Source: JAFALX01 sp036378495
GTDB taxonomy: Bacteria; Chloroflexota; Dormibacteria; Aeolococcales; Aeolococcaceae
Assembly: GCA_036378495.1 (NCBI GenBank)
Contig: DASUWI010000061.1
Span: 1-17,130, forward strand
Length of the DNA stretch: 17,130 nucleotides
Direction of reading: 5' to 3'
Both the position numbers and the translations under genes were made by a program. Positions 14,128 to 17,130 of this stretch are shown one piece after another. Position 1 is the stretch's first letter. Each line of letters starts with the position of its first letter. Below the pieces are notes generated by a model, which saw only the letters and a program-made list of their open reading frames with translations, ran no database searches and was not told the origin of the DNA.

Positions 14128-15710
14128 CGCTTGTGAACGCGTCCGCTGCGCTTCCCGAACAGCTCAACCTGGCCAGCCGCTTTGTCGACAGCAACGTCGA
14201 ACAGGGGCGGGGAGACAGCGTCGCGCTCATCACGCCCGGCGGTCCCTGCACGTATTCGATGCTCGCGGCACGGGTGAACCGCATCGGCAATGTCCTGCTC
14301 GCGCTCGGCGTGCGCGCGCAGCAGCGCGTGCTGCTGGCTCTCTCGGATTCGCTCGACTTCGTTGCCGCCTGGTATGCGGCGCAAAAGGTGGGCGCCGTGA
14401 CCGCCGAGGTCTACACGTTCCTGCCGGCGAAGGACCATGCGTACTACATCGACTACACCGGGGCGACGGTGGTGCTTGTGGACGGCGAGACCATGCCGCG
14501 TGTGCGTGAGGCGCTCGAGCTCACCACGAACCAGCCGCTCGTGCTCATGGCCGGCCCGGCGGCTGCTCAGCTCAGGAACGGCGAACGGTCGCTGGAGATG
14601 CTCGTCGCGACGGCCGCTGCCGAGCTCGCGCCGGCGCCGACGACGCCTGACGACATCGCGATCTGGAAGTTCACCACCGGCAGCACCGGGCAGCCCAAGG
14701 CCTGCGTGCACCCGGTGCGCAGCGCCGTGGTGAGCCACGAGGCCTACGCGCGCGGCGTGCTCGACATCAGCGCCGACGACGTCGTGCTGCCGGTGCCGAA
14801 GCTGTTCTTCGGCTACGCGCGCGACCTCACCGCCCTGTATCCGTTCGGTGTGGGCGGCACGGGCATCGTCTTTCCGGAGCGCACCACGCCGCAACGGATC
14901 TTCGAGCTCATCGCGCAGCACCGCCCCACAATCCTCGTGAACGTGCCCACGATGATGCAGGCCATGCTCGATCACCCCGACGCTGCCCGGCAGGACCTCA
15001 GCTGCCTCCGCCTCTGCACCTCCGCCGGCGAGGCGCTGCCGGAGCCGCTGCACAGGCGCTGGATCGAGCGCTTCGGCGTGCCCGTCCTCGACGGCATGGG
15101 GTCATCGGAGGCGTATCACATCTTCATCTCGGGCCGTCGCGGCCGCGTGCGCCCGGGCAGCATGGGAGAAGCGGTGCCGGGATACGACGTCGATCTCGTC
15201 GACGACGACGGCACCACGGTCGATGACGGCGCCGTGGGACGCATTCGCGTCCGCGGCGACAGCATCGCGCGCATGTACTGGCAAGAGTCGGAGAAGACGG
15301 CTCGCACGTTCGCGCCTCGCACGGTGCTGACCGGCGATCTGGCGGTGCGTGACCGCGACGGCTTCTTCTGGTATCGCGGGCGTGCCGACGACCTGCTGAA
15401 GGTGGGCGGCATCTGGGTGGCGCCCACCGAGGTCGAGGCGTGCCTGGCCGGTCACCCCGATGTCAGCGAGGCCGCCGTCATCGGCGTGGAGCACGCGGGC
15501 CTGACGCTGATCCGCGCGTTCGTCGTGCCGCGTGCCGGCGCGCACCCCACCCCCGAGCAGCTGCGAGCCCACGTTCGCACCACGCTCTCCGGTCACAAGG
15601 TGCCGCACGACATCGATGTCGTCGCGGCGCTGCCTCGGACCGGTTCCGGCAAGGTGGACCGCCGCGCCCTGAAGGCGGGAGCGAGCGCCACCGCGGCACC
15701 GGCCACATGA
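14124..15710 (+). CDS. Benzoate/2-aminobenzoate-type CoA ligase
   Basis: A 528-aa adenylate-forming enzyme, the length of benzoate-CoA ligases. It activates an aromatic acid with ATP and CoA. A3 phosphate loop TTGSTGQPK (184-192), aryl-site segment GMGSSEAYHIFISG (324-337; the HIF tripeptide and its surroundings match the GSTEMLHIFLS of benzoate-CoA ligases), hinge GRADDLLKVGG (419-429) and catalytic lysine K510 in PRTGSGKVDR. The aryl-acid family is clear; anthranilate as substrate is inferred from kynU and the fusion monooxygenase. ATG 14124 overlaps the preceding stop (ATGA), and the same overlap links its own stop to the crotonase gene. The reading frame extends upstream into the creatininase gene but nothing there looks homologous. 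Confidence 0.92.
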   Translation: MTLVNASAALPEQLNLASRFVDSNVEQGRGDSVALITPGGPCTYSMLAARVNRIGNVLLALGVRAQQRVLLALSDSLDFVAAWYAAQKVGAVTAEVYTFLPAKDHAYYIDYTGATVVLVDGETMPRVREALELTTNQPLVLMAGPAAAQLRNGERSLEMLVATAAAELAPAPTTPDDIAIWKFTTGSTGQPKACVHPVRSAVVSHEAYARGVLDISADDVVLPVPKLFFGYARDLTALYPFGVGGTGIVFPERTTPQRIFELIAQHRPTILVNVPTMMQAMLDHPDAARQDLSCLRLCTSAGEALPEPLHRRWIERFGVPVLDGMGSSEAYHIFISGRRGRVRPGSMGEAVPGYDVDLVDDDGTTVDDGAVGRIRVRGDSIARMYWQESEKTARTFAPRTVLTGDLAVRDRDGFFWYRGRADDLLKVGGIWVAPTEVEACLAGHPDVSEAAVIGVEHAGLTLIRAFVVPRAGAHPTPEQLRAHVRTTLSGHKVPHDIDVVAALPRTGSGKVDRRALKAGASATAAPAT

Positions 15711-16534
15711 CGACGTTCCGCGCGTCCGCCGCGGTCACGCGTTCCTGGAACCACTTCGACTTCAGCGTTGCCGGCAACATCGGCACCATCACGTTCGGCC
15801 GCCCGGAGCGGCTCGGCGCCCTCACGTTCGAGGCGTACGCCGACCTCCGCGACCTCCTCACGGAGCTGCCCCGCCGCGGTGACGTGCGCGTGCTCGTCAT
15901 GACCGGTACCGGACGGGGCTTCTGCTCCGGTGGCGACGTCGAGGCGATCATCGGCAACCTGCGCACGATGGACACGGAAGGACTCCTCGAGTTCACGCGC
16001 ATGACCGGGGCCGTGGTGAAAGCGCTGCGCGACGTGCACCTCCCCGTGATCGCCGCGGTGAACGGCGTCGCGGCGGGCGCCGGCGCCGTCATCGCCCTGG
16101 CAGCGGATCTGCGTGTGCTGGCGCGCAGCGCCTCGTTCGCGTTCCTGTTCACGCAGGTGGGCCTGGCCGGCGCCGACATGGGGTCCGCGTACCTCCTGCC
16201 ACGCATCGTGGGCCTCGGGCGCGCAACGGAGCTGCTCTTGCTGGGTGAACGCATCGACGCCGAACGGGCGGTGCAGATCGGGCTCGCCACATCTCTCGCC
16301 GATGACGACGGGCTCGCCGAGGCGGCCGGGACCCTTGCTCAGCGCCTGGCATCGGGGCCCTTCATGGCGTACGCAGCAACCAAGGCGCTGCTGACGCGTG
16401 AGCTCGACATGGACCTCAGCGGCGCGCTGGAGACCGAGGCGCTGGTGCAGGCGCTGTTGATGCACACGCGCGACTTCGCCGAATTTCACGCCGCGTGGAC
16501 GGAGGGGCGCGCACCCAGATGGTCCGGACGATGA
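15707..16534 (+). CDS. Crotonase-superfamily enzyme lacking the hydratase glutamates
   Basis: A 275-aa crotonase-fold enzyme acting on CoA thioesters. Oxyanion-hole segments are FCSGGD (72-77) and NGVAAGAGA (119-127); ADMGSAYLLPRIVGLGRATE (156-175) is the typical trimer/active-site segment. By hand alignment to rat mitochondrial enoyl-CoA hydratase, the two catalytic glutamates (E144 and E164) fall on V128 and F148, and D157 is the nearest acidic candidate. It is therefore probably not a classical hydratase. Isomerase, or hydrolytic ring opening of a cyclic beta-oxo acyl-CoA (as done by BadI), would suit the pathway. ATG overlaps the ligase stop; its own stop overlaps the Rid gene start. The first 15 residues look like a variable extension, so translation might start slightly later. 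Confidence 0.88.
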   Translation: MTTFRASAAVTRSWNHFDFSVAGNIGTITFGRPERLGALTFEAYADLRDLLTELPRRGDVRVLVMTGTGRGFCSGGDVEAIIGNLRTMDTEGLLEFTRMTGAVVKALRDVHLPVIAAVNGVAAGAGAVIALAADLRVLARSASFAFLFTQVGLAGADMGSAYLLPRIVGLGRATELLLLGERIDAERAVQIGLATSLADDDGLAEAAGTLAQRLASGPFMAYAATKALLTRELDMDLSGALETEALVQALLMHTRDFAEFHAAWTEGRAPRWSGR

Positions 16535-16932
16535 CCGGGCACCGCGTCGTGACCGCGCCGGAGCTGGCGCGTCCGTCCGGCTACTCGCATGCCGTTGTCG
16601 CGACCGGCAACCGGATGGTGTACCTCGCCGGGCAGACGGCGCAGCTGCGCGACGGATCCATCGGCGGGGCGGATCTCGTGGAGCAATTCGACATCGCGGC
16701 GACGAACCTGATCGCGGTGCTGCGCGCCGCCGGCGCCGGCCCGGAGCATCTCGCGTCACTGCAGGTGTTCGTCACCGACGTCGACGAGTACCGCGCGTCC
16801 CGCGTCAGGTTGCGAGCGGTGTGGCGCAGGCACTTCGGTGACTTCTATCCCGCCATGGCGCTGCTGGGAGTGCGCGAGCTGTTCGATCCCGCTGCCCGGG
16901 TCGAGCTCATGGGCGTGGCAGTGGTCCCGTGA
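16531..16932 (+). CDS. Rid (YjgF/YER057c/UK114) family protein without the catalytic arginine
   Basis: A 133-aa protein with the Rid fold, a trimer with active sites between subunits. Landmarks are GYSHAVV (17-23), VYLAGQTA (30-37), VFVTDVDEY (79-87) and ARVELMGVAVV (122-132), with E125 at the conserved Glu. The position of E. coli RidA R105 (the PAR motif) reads PAM here, with M109, so the arginine that binds the carboxylate of 2-aminoacrylate is missing, as in the Rid4-Rid7 subfamilies. ATG 16531 overlaps the crotonase stop (ATGA); ATG 16519 and GTG 16495 are in frame but less economical. In this operon it might hydrolyse the ring enamine made by the anthraniloyl-CoA monooxygenase, comparable with the Rid-fold 2-aminomuconate deaminase. 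That is inference. Confidence 0.9.
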   Translation: MTGHRVVTAPELARPSGYSHAVVATGNRMVYLAGQTAQLRDGSIGGADLVEQFDIAATNLIAVLRAAGAGPEHLASLQVFVTDVDEYRASRVRLRAVWRRHFGDFYPAMALLGVRELFDPAARVELMGVAVVP

Positions 16933-17130
16933 GCGCGAGCCACGCGCATCTCACCCCCGCCCAGCGTGAGCTGCTGACACACTCCGAGACCCTGGCGCGC
17001 GACGTGCTGGAACCGATCGCGCGGGCGGGCGAGCCTGGTCGCGTCAACCGCCCTCTCGTCGCCGCGCTGGGTGCCCATGGGCTCCTGCCACGCGTGCTGC
17101 AGGAGGGTCCCCAGATTCGCGCGGTGGAGC
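16929..17130 (+). CDS. Acyl-CoA dehydrogenase, N-terminal fragment cut by window end
   Basis: GTG 16929 overlaps the Rid gene stop (GTGA) and opens a frame to the end of the window (67 codons). The product starts MSASHAHLTPAQRELL and continues with an evenly charged helix (ETLARDVLEPIARAGEPGR) and NRPLVAALGAHGLLPRVL. This is the usual start of the alpha-helical N-domain of flavin acyl-CoA dehydrogenases (LTPEQ..., then ...LVAALGEHGLL). The FAD and substrate motifs lie beyond the window, so only the family can be named. A beta-oxidation step on the ring-opened product would be consistent with its position. Confidence 0.72.
   Translation, partial: MSASHAHLTPAQRELLTHSETLARDVLEPIARAGEPGRVNRPLVAALGAHGLLPRVLQEGPQIRAVE

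Overview
This is a compact, GC-rich window with almost no non-coding DNA. Its long intergenic gaps are under 150 bases. The style suggests a soil or freshwater actinobacterium or a similar high-GC lineage: a BTAD-type regulator, actinobacterial-looking CpaF ATPases, several genes that appear to be leaderless, and operons chained by 4-base start/stop overlaps. The phylum cannot be fixed from the sequence alone. No tRNA, rRNA, CRISPR array or insertion sequence was seen.

Left part (1-6206): two paralogous CpaF/TadA-type secretion ATPases lie tail to tail. After them come an acidic protein of unknown function (+), a two-gene unit on the minus strand (a 493-aa protein with repeated DUF4388-like segments and a small one-helix membrane protein), a ParA/MinD-type ATPase divergent from that unit, and a 114-aa basic unknown. 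No pilin, TadB/TadC or prepilin peptidase is visible, so the CpaF proteins cannot be tied to a complete Tad pilus here.

Middle (6232-8113): a BTAD/SARP-like regulator on the minus strand, a 51-aa DUF1059-type protein divergent from it, and a two-domain rhodanese sulfurtransferase.

Right part (8125-17130): a divergent catabolic locus that appears to take tryptophan through anthranilate to CoA-bound intermediates. The minus-strand operon runs paaX-like regulator, FAD-monooxygenase/old-yellow-enzyme fusion (anthraniloyl-CoA monooxygenase type), tryptophan 2,3-dioxygenase, kynureninase. The plus-strand operon runs creatininase-family amidohydrolase, benzoate/anthranilate-type CoA ligase, crotonase-fold enzyme, Rid-family protein, acyl-CoA dehydrogenase (cut by the window end). 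The two operons face each other across a symmetric promoter centred on position 13323. An inverted repeat there forms both -35 boxes, which fits control of both arms by the PaaX-like repressor. Proposed flow: Trp to N-formylkynurenine (KynA), to kynurenine (no standard formamidase is present; the creatininase-family enzyme is the candidate), to anthranilate plus alanine (KynU), to anthraniloyl-CoA (ligase), to a dearomatised amino-oxo-cyclohexene carbonyl-CoA (fusion enzyme). Loss of the amino group, ring opening and beta-oxidation would then involve the Rid protein, the crotonase and the dehydrogenase. The most notable points are the possible new type of kynurenine formamidase, a Rid protein without the catalytic arginine, and a crotonase without both hydratase glutamates.
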